Shown one piece after another: positions 15,261-24,103 of a DNA stretch of 59,358 nt. The first letter of the stretch is position 1, and every line of letters begins with the position of its first letter. The translations under genes were made by a program, and so were the position numbers. Source of the stretch: an uncultured Roseovarius sp. (GTDB lineage Bacteria > Pseudomonadota > Alphaproteobacteria > Rhodobacterales > Rhodobacteraceae); assembly GCF_913057115.1 (NCBI RefSeq), contig NZ_CAJXNN010000023.1, positions 1 to 59,358 on the forward strand, in the 5' to 3' direction. The notes under the pieces were generated by a model that was not told where the DNA came from, did not search any database, and saw nothing but the letters and a program-made list of their open reading frames with translations.

Positions 15261-16403
15261 ATGCACAGCAACCCATTCAGCGACGCCGAATTGGACCGCC
15301 GCCTTGCCGCCACGCGCAAGGCGATGGATGAGCGGGGTGTCGATATTGCTCTTTTGTCCTCGCCTGAGAATATCTTTTACCTGATCGGCTTGGATCACTG
15401 GGGCTATTTCGCGCCGCATGTCCTTGTTGTGCCGGCGGAGGGCGATATGACCCTGATCACCCGGCAGATGGAGCAGGTGGCCATCCGAAACATGGTGCGC
15501 AATGCCGAGTTTGTGGGTCATAGCGATTCCGAGTCTGCCGCCGATGTGCTTTTGCGCCATATGGCGGGCAAGACGGCCGGCAAGGTCGTTGGGATCGAGG
15601 AAATGTCCTCGGGGTTGGCCTATGGCATGGGGGCGCAGATCAAGGCGGGGCTTGAGGCGGGCGCGTGGCAGGACATTACCGGCATGGTGGATCACCTGCG
15701 GCTGGTCAAATCAGCCGAGGAACAGGGGTTCATGCGCCATGCGGCCAAGGCGGCGGATGCCGGAACGCAAGCGGCGATTGCCGCCGTGCACGATGGCGCG
15801 GTAGAAGCCGATGTGGCCGCCGAATGCTTGGCCGCCATGACCCGCGCGGGCGGCACGCCGCCGGGGTTCGGCCCTTTCCTGCGCCCTGCGGCCCGGATGG
15901 CCGAGGAACACACGAGTTGGGGCGAGGGGGTGCATCGCGAGGCGGTCTTCTTGGAAATTGCGGGCTGCGTGGCGCGGTACAATGCACCCATGGGTCGGCT
16001 GGTGAATATCGGTGGAATTTCCGATGAAGACGCCGAGATGGCAGACCTTTCGCAGCGCGCCTTTGCCGCCACGCTGGAGGCGTTGAAACCCGGGGTGACG
16101 GCCAAGGATGTTTATAACGGCTGGCAAGCCGTGGTGGATGCTGCGGGCATGCCCGAGTATCGCCGTCATCACTGTGGTTATCTGGTGGGCATTGGATTTC
16201 CGCCCTCGTGGACCGGCGGGCCACGGGTGACCGGCCTGCGGCATGATTCCGATCTGGTGATGGAGGAGGGGATGACATTTCACCTGATGTCATGGTTCAC
16301 GGAAACCGGGCGCGGCAATTTCTTTGTCTCGAATACCGTGCTTCTGGGGCCAGACGGGGCGGAATGCCTGACCACCACCCCGCCGGGGCCGCATATCGCC
16401 TGA
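15261..16403 (+). CDS. M24 peptidase-fold protein, ectoine-hydrolase (DoeA/EutD)-like
   Basis: The ATG at 15261 follows an AAGGTCAGG site and gives 380 residues: a creatinase-like N-terminal domain and a C-terminal pita-bread fold. The usual five metal ligands of M24 are not present. The first Asp is replaced by Glu in LEIAGCVARYNAP, and the late Glu is replaced in EEGMTFHLMSW. Loss of the metal site is a trait of EutD/DoeA ectoine hydrolases, which are close in layout (GYLVGIGFPPSW). It is divergent from the EutA-like gene. The rest of a eut/doe cluster is not in the window, so the substrate could be another cyclic amide or amidine. Confidence 0.65.
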   Translation: MHSNPFSDAELDRRLAATRKAMDERGVDIALLSSPENIFYLIGLDHWGYFAPHVLVVPAEGDMTLITRQMEQVAIRNMVRNAEFVGHSDSESAADVLLRHMAGKTAGKVVGIEEMSSGLAYGMGAQIKAGLEAGAWQDITGMVDHLRLVKSAEEQGFMRHAAKAADAGTQAAIAAVHDGAVEADVAAECLAAMTRAGGTPPGFGPFLRPAARMAEEHTSWGEGVHREAVFLEIAGCVARYNAPMGRLVNIGGISDEDAEMADLSQRAFAATLEALKPGVTAKDVYNGWQAVVDAAGMPEYRRHHCGYLVGIGFPPSWTGGPRVTGLRHDSDLVMEEGMTFHLMSWFTETGRGNFFVSNTVLLGPDGAECLTTTPPGPHIA

Positions 16404-16517
16404 AGAGGCGCAAATCGGACACACCCCGCGCCGCGTGACACGCGACAACTTCCCAGAGGGATGCGGCGATGCTATCCCGGTCGCGCCGGGGGGCGACAGA
16501 TTTGGGATGGATTGCAG

Positions 16518-17450
16518 ATGATGCGCCTTTTCGCCGCCGCATTGGCCTTTGGGCTTTCCTTGAGCGCTTTGCAGGTGACCCCGGCACAGGCTGAGGATCG
16601 GGGCTATCTTGGGCATGGCCGCCTGATCACTAATGACGTCTTGGGCGATGGCTATGACCGGTGGCGCACCGGGTCTGTCGCGCTGAGTTACCTTTGGGGG
16701 CCGGATTGGCAGGGGCAGCGCCCTGATGCATTCGGCCAGATGCTGGAACTGCGGTTCAATGCCGAAATCCTCGGTCCGGAAAACCTTTTCACGCCAGCGG
16801 CGGGCGACCGGCCTTATGCACAGGCCTTCACCATGGGCTTGCACAGCCATTTCATGGCGGGTGAGGCCGAGGTGGCACTGGGCGGAGATGTAACCGTGAC
16901 GGGGCCGCAACTGGGCTTCGATGATGTGCAGGAGGTTTTTCACGACGCATTGGGCGGGCGTGATCCATCCCCTGCGACCAAGGCGGCGCAAATCAGCAAC
17001 GACGTGCATGCGACGGCGGTGATGGAAATGGGCCGAACCTATCGTTTTCGGGCTGGTGGCACCGCCCTGCGCCCCTTTGTCGAGGCGCGGGTTGGAGTGG
17101 AAACCATGGTGCGCGCAGGGGCCGATGTGATGTTCGGCGGCTTGGGGCAGGGAGGTCTCATGCTGCGCGAGCCGGTGACCGGGCAGCTTTACAAGGCCAT
17201 CGACGATGACACCAAGGGCCTGAAATTCGTCCTTGGCGGCGATGTGGCCTATGTCGCCGACAGTATCTTCCTGCCCTCAAGCCGTGGCTATCGCCTGACC
17301 GATACCCGCAACCGCCTGCGCGCGGGCGTCCATTGGGAAGGGGCCAAGGGCAGCAAACTGTTCTATGGTGTGACATGGCTGGATAAAGAGTTCAAAGCGC
17401 AGCGCGAAACCCAAGTTGTGGGCTCCGTGCGACTGGACCTGAAATTCTAG
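16518..17450 (+). CDS. LpxR-like outer-membrane protein (DUF2219)
   Basis: From ATG 16518 the 310-residue protein has a signal peptide ending near APAQA/ED at residue 25. It then shows the DUF2219 signature TNDVLGDGYDRWRTGS and a conserved His in VQEVFHDALGG, and ends in an aromatic beta-strand with C-terminal Phe, as in outer-membrane beta-barrels. LpxR removes the 3'-linked acyloxyacyl chain from lipid A, using Asn/Asp, Thr and His residues that appear to be present. The family is sound; lipid A deacylation in this organism is inferred. It stands alone, 114 bases after the M24-like gene. Confidence 0.75.
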   Translation: MMRLFAAALAFGLSLSALQVTPAQAEDRGYLGHGRLITNDVLGDGYDRWRTGSVALSYLWGPDWQGQRPDAFGQMLELRFNAEILGPENLFTPAAGDRPYAQAFTMGLHSHFMAGEAEVALGGDVTVTGPQLGFDDVQEVFHDALGGRDPSPATKAAQISNDVHATAVMEMGRTYRFRAGGTALRPFVEARVGVETMVRAGADVMFGGLGQGGLMLREPVTGQLYKAIDDDTKGLKFVLGGDVAYVADSIFLPSSRGYRLTDTRNRLRAGVHWEGAKGSKLFYGVTWLDKEFKAQRETQVVGSVRLDLKF

Positions 17451-17538
17451 CCAAATGCGAATCATGGGGGCTTCCCAGACCGATTCGTTTTTGTTAACTT
17501 CCCGTTAATAAAAAAATAAATAGGCAGGCATACAGGCA

Positions 17539-18603
17539 ATGAAGACGGGCTTTCGTGGCGCGTTTGTCATCTCCTGGTCGCAGACGGAAGTGGACGGACT
17601 CGAATCCGCCCCCGTACAGGCACTCAATGTCGGGACCGCGTGGTCCTGGCGTGGCGATGCGGTGCGCGTCGACGGACCAAACGAGGTCCTGCGGCTGGAA
17701 CAGACAGACGACGAAACAAACTGCCGCAAACGGGCGGCGCGGCTTGTGCGGCGCCTTGTGGGCGCGGCACAGGCAAACACCAAGGATATTCACAGCGTCG
17801 AGGTGAACGAGCCTTTGATGGACAGCGGTTTCGTTGTCACCGATGGCGCGCGCAGCTTTACCGTGACCTTGATCGAAGTGGGCGGCGGGGCACCGCCGCT
17901 TTTGCTTTTTGTGGATGAAATTCCCCCGCGCAATACCGAAATGTGGGTGGTCCACCAGTCGCTGGAAGGCTTGCGGCACCCCTCGACCGGGCCGGAAACC
18001 GGCGGGGTGATCTGTTTCACCCCCGGCACGCGCATTCATACCCCCGATGGCCCGCGCCTTGTGGAGGAGTTGCGCGAAGGCGACATGGTGCAGACCAAGG
18101 ACAACGGGGCGGAGGAAATCCAATGGATCGGCAGCCGCCGGATGACCGGCGCGCGGCTGTTCGCGATGCCCTACCTGCGGCCCATTCGGATCAAGGCGGG
18201 TGCCTTTGGTGGCGACCGCCCCGATGAGGAACTGCTGGTCTCGCCCAGTCACCGGATGCTTCTGGAAGGCGACGAGGCGCGCGCCTTGTTCAACACGCCC
18301 GAGGTTCTGGTCACCGCCCGCGATCTGGTGAACCATTCGACGGTGACGGTGGACGCGGCCCTGCGCGAGGTGACCTATATCCACCTCATGCTGCCGCGCC
18401 ATCAGGTGCTTTGGGCCAATGGTGTGGAAACCGAAAGTTTCCACCCGGCCAGCACATCGCTGGCGACATTGGGCGATGAGGACCGGGCACGGCTTTTGGC
18501 CCTCAACCCGCACCTGGAATCCGAGCCGCATACCTACGGCAGTTTTGCACGGCGCAGCCTGAACAGTTCCGAGGCGGCGATCCTGCTGCATGAGGCGGCC
18601 TGA
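17539..18603 (+). CDS. Hint-domain (hedgehog/intein-like) protein
   Basis: A 354-residue protein with an uncharacterised N-terminal 155 residues, then a Hint_2 domain beginning at Cys159 in CFTPGTRIHTPDGPRLVEEL. It continues with GDMVQTKDNG, a SPSHRMLL block with the expected His, and LPRHQVLWANG. Roseobacters carry many such proteins; the Hint module can catalyse self-cleavage or splicing through its N-terminal Cys. No signal peptide or obvious secretion repeats are present. The usual C-terminal splice Asn-Cys is not visible, so if it is active, cleavage rather than splicing is expected. Its function is unknown. Confidence 0.8.
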   Translation: MKTGFRGAFVISWSQTEVDGLESAPVQALNVGTAWSWRGDAVRVDGPNEVLRLEQTDDETNCRKRAARLVRRLVGAAQANTKDIHSVEVNEPLMDSGFVVTDGARSFTVTLIEVGGGAPPLLLFVDEIPPRNTEMWVVHQSLEGLRHPSTGPETGGVICFTPGTRIHTPDGPRLVEELREGDMVQTKDNGAEEIQWIGSRRMTGARLFAMPYLRPIRIKAGAFGGDRPDEELLVSPSHRMLLEGDEARALFNTPEVLVTARDLVNHSTVTVDAALREVTYIHLMLPRHQVLWANGVETESFHPASTSLATLGDEDRARLLALNPHLESEPHTYGSFARRSLNSSEAAILLHEAA

Positions 18604-18622
18604 GACGGTGGCAATTGTGCGG

Positions 18623-18650
18623 TTGACTCTGCACATGACGCGCGTATAAG
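18623..18650 (+). promoter_or_regulatory. Sigma-70 promoter of rpsD
   Basis: TTGACT at 18623-18628 and TATAAG at 18645-18650 are separated by 16 bases. Transcription would start near 18657, leaving a leader of about 90 bases before rpsD, long enough for autoregulation. Confidence 0.65.
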
Positions 18651-18746
18651 CGCGGCTTCATTGGTGTTGGTGGCCCCCGCAAGGGGATGCCTGTCGGGCT
18701 TCGGCCAGAGGACAACGCCCTTCACATTCCAAGAAGGAGATCAGCC

Positions 18747-19367
18747 GTGACCAAACGCACGTCTGCCAAGTACAAAATTGACCGCCGGATGGGCGAAAAC
18801 ATCTGGGGTCGTCCGAAATCCCCCGTCAACCGTCGTGAATACGGCCCCGGCCAGCATGGTCAGCGCCGCAAGGGCAAACTGTCCGACTTCGGCCTGCAGC
18901 TTCGTGCCAAGCAGAAGCTGAAAGGCTACTACGGCGACCTGACGGAAAAACAATTCCGCCGCATCTTTGCCGAAGCCGAGCGTCTGCGCGGCGATACCGG
19001 TGAGCAACTGATCGGCCTGCTGGAAAGCCGTCTGGACGCGGTCGTTTACCGCGCCAAGTTCGTGCCCACCGTCTTTGCCGCCCGTCAATTCGTGAACCAC
19101 GGCCACGTCCGTGTGAACGGCAAAAAGGTCAACATCCCCTCCTACCGTGTGAAAGAGGGTGACGTTGTGGAAGTTCGCGACCGTTCCAAGCAGATGGCAG
19201 CGCTTCTCGAAGCCACCCAACTGCCCGAACGTGACGTGCCCGATTACATCGAGGCCGACCATTCCAAGATGACCGCGAAGTTTGTTCGCACCCCGGGCCT
19301 GGGCGATGTGCCCTATCCGGTGATGATGGAACCGAACCTCGTCATCGAATTCTACGCGCAGAACTAA
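18747..19367 (+). CDS. rpsD: 30S ribosomal protein S4
   Basis: The GTG at 18747 is chosen because an AAGGAG site precedes it and the protein begins [15 protein letters not shown], the standard alphaproteobacterial S4 start. The 206-residue length fits. The S4 RNA-binding domain is seen as [14 protein letters not shown] and [20 protein letters not shown]4 nucleates 16S rRNA folding in the 30S body. The gene is monocistronic here, with its own promoter and terminator. Confidence 0.97.
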   Translation: MTKRTSAKYKIDRRMGENIWGRPKSPVNRREYGPGQHGQRRKGKLSDFGLQLRAKQKLKGYYGDLTEKQFRRIFAEAERLRGDTGEQLIGLLESRLDAVVYRAKFVPTVFAARQFVNHGHVRVNGKKVNIPSYRVKEGDVVEVRDRSKQMAALLEATQLPERDVPDYIEADHSKMTAKFVRTPGLGDVPYPVMMEPNLVIEFYAQN

Positions 19368-19390
19368 GACCTCTGCGCCACAGGATCCAA

Positions 19391-19425
19391 GGCCGCGACG
19401 GGGAAACCCGCCGCGGCTTTTTCGT
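19391..19425 (+). terminator. Rho-independent terminator of rpsD
   Basis: GCCGCG and CGGG on the left pair with CCCG and CCGCGGC on the right around a GAAA loop, with one bulge. The stem is followed by TTTTTCGTTTT. Confidence 0.8.
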
Positions 19426-19442
19426 TTTGGGAATGTGGGTGC

Positions 19443-19464
19443 GGTGCGCAGTGAATGCGCACCC
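19443..19464. repeat. Palindromic repeat GGTGCGCA/TGCGCACC type, copy 2
   Basis: GGTGCGCA-GTGAA-TGCGCACC, a perfect eight-base stem with a five-base loop, lies just after the rpsD terminator. The same sequence occurs at 53084-53105. Confidence 0.7.
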
Positions 19465-19730
19465 TACGGAGGATCGGGCTGGCTCGGCTTTTGATGTGTT
19501 GGAGCCGCGCGATGGCCAGACCGCGGGGTGGCGATCGCGCGGCGGGCCTGCGGCCCTTGATTCCGCGCGAGGTAAGATACGGAGGATGTGTATCCTTCCC
19601 AAGGATGGCGCGGTTTACCAATCCACCCTACCCGATGGATGCAGCGGGGCGACACATTATCAGCCATGCGTTTTTGCTTCTGGTCAAGGCCCGGGGGCAG
19701 GGCTAGAACACCGGTCAGGGAGATGGCCAA
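19465..19730. other. Intergenic stretch before hisC
   Basis: No confident gene is present. A 33-codon forward frame (19605-19706, beginning MARFTNPPYPMD) has no good ribosome-binding site and no recognised motif; it may be noise. The stretch provides the leader of hisC. No his-leader peptide with histidine runs is visible. Confidence 0.4.
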
Positions 19731-20816
19731 ATGACCAAGATCACACCCCAGCCGGGGATCATGGATATCGAGCTTTACCAAGGCGGGGCCAGCCAAGTGG
19801 CGGGTGTCTCGAACGTGGTGAAACTCAGCTCGAATGAAAACCCCTTCGGCCCCAGCGAGGCCGCGAAAGAGGCGTTCCGCAAGGCTGCCTATGATCTGCA
19901 CCGTTACCCTTCGACCGATCACCGCGCCCTGCGCGAGGCGATTGGCGAGGTGCACGGGGTCGATCCGGCGCGCGTGGTCTGTGGCGTGGGCAGCGATGAG
20001 ATTATCGCCTTTCTCTGCCAAGCCTACGCCGGGCCGGGCGATGAGGTGATCCACACCGAACACGGCTTCGCCATGTACAAGATCAGCGCCAAGGCCAATG
20101 GCGCCACCCCCGTCGAGGTGCCCGAGCGCGAGCGCGTGACCGATGTGGACGCGATCCTTGCCGCCTGTAACGCGCGGACAAAGCTGGTGTTTATCGCCAA
20201 TCCCAACAACCCCACCGGCACCATGATTGGCGATGGTGAGGTCGCGCGGTTGGCCGAAAACCTGCCCGATCATGTGCTTTTGGTGCTGGACGGGGCCTAT
20301 GCCGAATATGTCGAAGGCTACGACGGCGGCGCGGGCCTTGTGGACAGCCGCGACAACGTGGTGATGACCCGCACCTTTTCCAAGCTTTACGGGCTGGGTG
20401 GTTTGCGCGTCGGCTGGGGTTATGGCCCGCAGCATGTGGTCGATGTGTTGAACCGCATGCGCGGCCCCTTCAACCTGTCCCAAGCCGCCCTTGTCACCGC
20501 CGAGGCGGCGGTGCGCGATGAGGCTTGGGCCACCAAATGCCGCGAGGATAACACCCGCCTGCGCGCGTGGCTGGCCGAGGCCTTGGCCGAACATGGGGTG
20601 CCATCGGATACCTCTACCGCGAATTTCATCCTTGCCCGTTTTGCCAGCCGGGACGAGGCAGAGGCCTGCGATGCGCATCTCAAGTCTGAAGGCCTGATCG
20701 TGCGGCTCGTGGCGGGCTATAACCTGCCCAACTGTCTGCGCATCACCGTGGGGGATGAACCCAGTTGTCGCCGGGTGGCCCATGCCGTGGGGCAGTTCAT
20801 GGGGAACGAAAGATGA
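19731..20816 (+). CDS. hisC: Histidinol-phosphate aminotransferase
   Basis: A 361-residue class-II aminotransferase. [10 protein letters not shown] near the N-terminus binds phosphate, NPNNPTG and the lid DGAYAEY are typical, and the PLP lysine lies in [17 protein letters not shown]. It converts imidazole-acetol phosphate and glutamate to histidinol phosphate. In alphaproteobacteria the same enzyme often also transaminates phenylpyruvate and prephenate. That fits its translational coupling (ATGA overlap at 20813-20816) with a TyrA-family dehydrogenase. Confidence 0.93.
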   Translation: MTKITPQPGIMDIELYQGGASQVAGVSNVVKLSSNENPFGPSEAAKEAFRKAAYDLHRYPSTDHRALREAIGEVHGVDPARVVCGVGSDEIIAFLCQAYAGPGDEVIHTEHGFAMYKISAKANGATPVEVPERERVTDVDAILAACNARTKLVFIANPNNPTGTMIGDGEVARLAENLPDHVLLVLDGAYAEYVEGYDGGAGLVDSRDNVVMTRTFSKLYGLGGLRVGWGYGPQHVVDVLNRMRGPFNLSQAALVTAEAAVRDEAWATKCREDNTRLRAWLAEALAEHGVPSDTSTANFILARFASRDEAEACDAHLKSEGLIVRLVAGYNLPNCLRITVGDEPSCRRVAHAVGQFMGNER

Positions 20817-21736
20817 GTGGCGCGCCAATTTACAACCGCGTGGCACTGATTGGTCTGGGCCTGATCGCCTCGTCGATGTTTTGGGCGATGAAACGCCACG
20901 GACTGGCCGGTGAGGTCACGGGCTTTGCCCGGTCCGAGGCAACGCGCGCCACGGCGCGCGAGATCGGCCTCTGCGACCGGGTTTGCGACAGCGCGATTGA
21001 GGCTGTAGAAGGCGCCGATCTGGTGGTCCTCTGCGTGCCTGTGGGCGCCATGGGCGAGGTCGCTGCCGAGATTGCCCCGGCGCTGCAACCCGGTGCCACG
21101 GTCTCCGACGTGGGTTCGGTCAAAAAGGCGGTGATCGAGGCCGTCGGCCCCCACCTTCCCGAAGGCGTGCACTTCGTCCCGGCCCATCCGCTGGCCGGTA
21201 CCGAACATTCCGGCCCGACCTCGGGCTTTGCTGAGCTTTTTGAAAACCGCTGGTCTCTGATTGTGCCGGTGGAAGGCAGCGACCGCGCCGCGGTGGAGCG
21301 GGTTGAACAGCTTTGGCAAGGCATGGGGGCCCTCACCGATGAGATGGACGCCGAACACCACGATCTGGTCCTTGCCGTCACCTCCCACGCGCCGCACCTC
21401 ATTGCCTATACCATGGTCGGCGTGGCCGATGACCTGCGCCGGGTGACCGACAGCGAGGTGATCAAATACTCGGCGGCGGGTTTTCGCGATTTCACCCGCA
21501 TCGCCGCAAGCGACCCCACCATGTGGCGCGATGTCTTCCTGACCAACAAGGACGCGACGCTGGAAATCCTTGGCCGTTTCACCGAGGAGCTATTCGCCCT
21601 GCAACGCGCGATCCGCACGGGTGACGGCGATCACCTGTTCGATTACTTTACCCGTACACGCGCCATCCGGCGCGGTATCATCGAGGCGGGGCAGGATACC
21701 GACGCCCCGGATTTCGGACGTGTGAAAAAGGGCTGA
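20813..21736 (+). CDS. tyrA: Prephenate/arogenate dehydrogenase (TyrA family)
   Basis: The ATG at 20813 overlaps the hisC stop. The 307-residue protein starts with a Rossmann fold, [12 protein letters not shown], and contains [11 protein letters not shown] and the active-site region [11 protein letters not shown], typical of TyrA dehydrogenases. It makes 4-hydroxyphenylpyruvate from prephenate, or tyrosine from arogenate. No ACT domain is present. Pairing with HisC, which can act as the aromatic aminotransferase, is common in this group. Confidence 0.9.
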   Translation: MSGAPIYNRVALIGLGLIASSMFWAMKRHGLAGEVTGFARSEATRATAREIGLCDRVCDSAIEAVEGADLVVLCVPVGAMGEVAAEIAPALQPGATVSDVGSVKKAVIEAVGPHLPEGVHFVPAHPLAGTEHSGPTSGFAELFENRWSLIVPVEGSDRAAVERVEQLWQGMGALTDEMDAEHHDLVLAVTSHAPHLIAYTMVGVADDLRRVTDSEVIKYSAAGFRDFTRIAASDPTMWRDVFLTNKDATLEILGRFTEELFALQRAIRTGDGDHLFDYFTRTRAIRRGIIEAGQDTDAPDFGRVKKG

Positions 21737-21739
21737 TGC

Positions 21740-22345
21740 ATGCGTGTAGTTTTTCTTATCCCCTTGATTTTAATGGGATGTTCTGTTGTTGGCGGTGGCT
21801 CGAAGGAACCCGTTGTATCTTCCAAGGGGTCGGTCTGTGGTGATCCCACGATCAAGGGTGTGGTGGTTGGCTCCGTGCCCGGAAACGGGGCCTGCGGCAT
21901 CGATGCGGCGGTGCGCGTGACCTCGGTGGGCGGGATTACGCTTAGCCAATCATCGTTGATGAATTGCCGCACCGCGCGCACCCTCAAAGGCTGGGTCGAT
22001 ACCGGCCTCACCCCGGCAGTGGGCGGTATGGGCGGCGGGGTCTCGGGCCTCAAGGTGGCAGCGCATTACGCCTGCCGCACCCGTAACCACCAAGCCGGCG
22101 CGCGCCTGTCGGAACATGCCAAGGGCAACGCCATCGACATCGCCGCGATCCAACTGCGCGATGGCGATGATATTACGGTACTGGACCATTGGAACAGCGG
22201 CGCAAAAGGCCGTGTTTTGCGCCAATTGCACCAAAGCGCCTGCGGCCCCTTCGGTACTGTCCTTGGCCCTGAATCCGACCGCCACCACCGCGATCACTTC
22301 CATTTCGACACTGCCAACCACCGGGGTGGGTCCTACTGCCGGTAA
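21740..22345 (+). CDS. Extensin-like family lipoprotein
   Basis: The 201-residue protein begins with a lipoprotein signal peptide and a lipobox ending in Cys14 (LILMGC). The C-terminal domain is of the extensin-like type seen in many alphaproteobacteria. It holds SEHAKGNAIDIAA and HRDHFHFD, the H-x-D and H-x-H arrangement of zinc D,D-peptidase-like LAS folds. A periplasmic role in peptidoglycan turnover is therefore plausible. It begins three bases after tyrA and may be cotranscribed. Confidence 0.8.
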   Translation: MRVVFLIPLILMGCSVVGGGSKEPVVSSKGSVCGDPTIKGVVVGSVPGNGACGIDAAVRVTSVGGITLSQSSLMNCRTARTLKGWVDTGLTPAVGGMGGGVSGLKVAAHYACRTRNHQAGARLSEHAKGNAIDIAAIQLRDGDDITVLDHWNSGAKGRVLRQLHQSACGPFGTVLGPESDRHHRDHFHFDTANHRGGSYCR

Positions 22346-22369
22346 GTCGGCTCCAAAGCCTTCTTCTGT

Positions 22370-22430
22370 TCACAAATATCCTGGGGGAGGCGCCCAAAGG
22401 GCGTCGGGGGCAACGCCCCCAACCCACTTA
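22370..22430. repeat. Intergenic GC-rich double hairpin, second copy
   Basis: An AAATATCCTGGGGGAG segment is followed by two hairpins, GCGCCC-AAA-GGGCG and GGGGGC-AAC-GCCCCC. It has the same order and spacing as at 11265-11325, where the sequence is AAATACTCCGGGGGAG. It separates the convergent extensin-like and DUF2125 genes and may also act as a terminator. Confidence 0.7.
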
Positions 22431-23435
22431 CCTCAGACGAATAACCGGCGCCGGGCCAATCGGGATCGGCCCCAGCAACACCCGACCGCCGCGAAACCCG
22501 ACCGGAATATCCAGCGTTTTGGGGTTGCCCGCCATTTGCGACAAGAGCGACAGCCCGTCTTCCAGCGTCCCGGCAAACCCCTCCGGAATCGCCCCTGCTG
22601 TCACCGCCAGTTCCAGAATCTCGCGCCAGTTGCGCGCCTTGACGGTGATCTCGCCGGTGGGCACACCCCGGGCATCCACCGTCACCTCGCCCGCCGCCTG
22701 AAGTTCAAGCCGCCCCCAGCGGGCCTGCGCCAGTTTCACCTCGATCCGCCGGGGCTGTGGGCGGGCCACCTCGATGGCGCTGCGATCCCAAGGTTTGTCG
22801 AATTCGACGACCATATCGGCCTGCAAACCCTCCAGCGTTTCGGGCAGGCTGTCGCGCGGGTCAAGCCGTGCGCGGACCGGCACGGATGGCGCGACGCCAT
22901 CGGCCCGCAGGCCCAGCCGATAGACTGGTGCGGTGGTGGCTGGCATGGTCTCAATCGCAAGGCTCAAGGCCTCGATATGCGTCGGCTCATCCCGGCCTTG
23001 GGGAGAGATGGCCAAGGACTGCGCCGTGAGGGTGCTGCGCTCAAGCGGTAGCTGCGTGGATACACCGACCACCGCGCTGGCCCGCATGTCGCGGCTTTCC
23101 ACGTCATACTTCTCCAGCGGTGTGGCGATCAATTGCGTGCCTGGCCAGACGGCGATGACGTGGCCGGGGTTGTAGCTGAGCGCATTGATCTGAAAGCGCG
23201 GGGCTTCCCATGCCAGCCCGGTGTCCGGATCGGCAAGCGCCAAATCCTCGAACACCGTGTCAAACCGGCTGGGATATCCCTGTACGGTCAGGTCGCTGTA
23301 CTCGGCCACCCAACCCTCGTCGCGTCGCTCCTCGAACCATGTGGCAAACCCCGATTGCACACCGTTTGACCCGATAAACCAATAGCCCGACCAAAGCGCG
23401 ACAACCGCGATCAGAAGTGTCACCAGTAAACGCAT
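22428..23435 (-). CDS. DUF2125 family protein
   Basis: The ATG at 23435 gives 335 residues with an N-terminal membrane anchor or signal (LLVTLLIAVVALWSGYWFIG). It continues with the DUF2125 pattern: YSDLTVQGYPSRFDT, WEAPRFQINALSYNPGHVI and a C-terminal GPIPIGPAP motif. Members are periplasmic, AsmA-like beta-rich proteins of unknown role in alphaproteobacteria. The gene is divergent from chaC with a 69-base gap. Confidence 0.85.
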   Translation of the reverse strand: MRLLVTLLIAVVALWSGYWFIGSNGVQSGFATWFEERRDEGWVAEYSDLTVQGYPSRFDTVFEDLALADPDTGLAWEAPRFQINALSYNPGHVIAVWPGTQLIATPLEKYDVESRDMRASAVVGVSTQLPLERSTLTAQSLAISPQGRDEPTHIEALSLAIETMPATTAPVYRLGLRADGVAPSVPVRARLDPRDSLPETLEGLQADMVVEFDKPWDRSAIEVARPQPRRIEVKLAQARWGRLELQAAGEVTVDARGVPTGEITVKARNWREILELAVTAGAIPEGFAGTLEDGLSLLSQMAGNPKTLDIPVGFRGGRVLLGPIPIGPAPVIRLR

Positions 23436-23504
23436 GGGCGCAGGCCCCCTTTTCTGCTCTCTCGGGTTGGTGTTTAAGGCCTCTATGACACAAGGAACAG
23501 TAAA

Positions 23505-24035
23505 ATGACGATGTGGGTTTTCGGCTATGGCTCTTTGGTGTGGAATCCGGGGTTCAATGTCGCGGAACGGGTGATTGCCACCTTGCCGGATTACCACCGC
23601 AGCTTTTGCATGCGCTCGATCCACCATCGCGGCAGCGAGGAGGCCCCGGGCCTCGTTCTGGCGCTTGATGCAATGGAGGGCGCGCGCTGTCATGGTGTGG
23701 CGCTGTCGGTGGCCCAAGGCGAAGAGGCGCAGACGCTGGATTACCTGCGCGAACGTGAATTGGTCTCGGCGGCCTATCTGGAACGGATGCTGGATATCGA
23801 ACTGGCCGATGGTCGGGTCGTCGAGGCGGTGACCTATGTGATCGACCCTGACCATGTGCAGTATTGCGGCGGTCTGGACCTTGAGGAGCAGGCCCGCATC
23901 ATTGCCGCCGCCGTTGGCGGGCGCGGGCCGAATACCGAATACCTCTACAATACCGCCGCGCATTTGCACGAGTTGGGTATTCGCGATGCGGAACTGGATT
24001 GGCTGGCGGCGCGTGTGCGCCATTTATGCGCATAA
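23505..24035 (+). CDS. chaC: Gamma-glutamylcyclotransferase, ChaC family
   Basis: The 176-residue protein begins VFGYGSLVWNPGF, the glycine-rich substrate loop of gamma-glutamylcyclotransferases, and matches ChaC through SFCMRSIHHRGSEEAPGLVLAL and LREREL. It cleaves glutathione to 5-oxoproline and Cys-Gly in the cytoplasm. The length is normal. The next gene's chosen start is 69 bases downstream. Confidence 0.9.
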   Translation: MTMWVFGYGSLVWNPGFNVAERVIATLPDYHRSFCMRSIHHRGSEEAPGLVLALDAMEGARCHGVALSVAQGEEAQTLDYLRERELVSAAYLERMLDIELADGRVVEAVTYVIDPDHVQYCGGLDLEEQARIIAAAVGGRGPNTEYLYNTAAHLHELGIRDAELDWLAARVRHLCA

Positions 24036-24103
24036 ATCCTTGGCTTAGGGGCTTTTGGCGCGTAGGGTTGGCCCAACAAGAACCACCGCCGGGAGCCGTG
24101 CCA

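Noticed and set aside
14343..15695. The 450-codon reverse frame covering the M24-like gene start
   Set aside because: Homology of the racemase-like protein begins at 15119; the rest is antisense of the divergent gene.
19605..19706. A 33-codon frame before hisC as a leader peptide
   Set aside because: No histidine run, no ribosome-binding site and no attenuator fold were seen.
19464..20846. A 460-codon reverse frame opposite hisC
   Set aside because: It is a codon-bias shadow of a clear hisC gene in high-GC DNA.
22428..24023. The long 531-codon reverse frame including the chaC region
   Set aside because: The real DUF2125 start is at 23435; the extension is the antisense of chaC.
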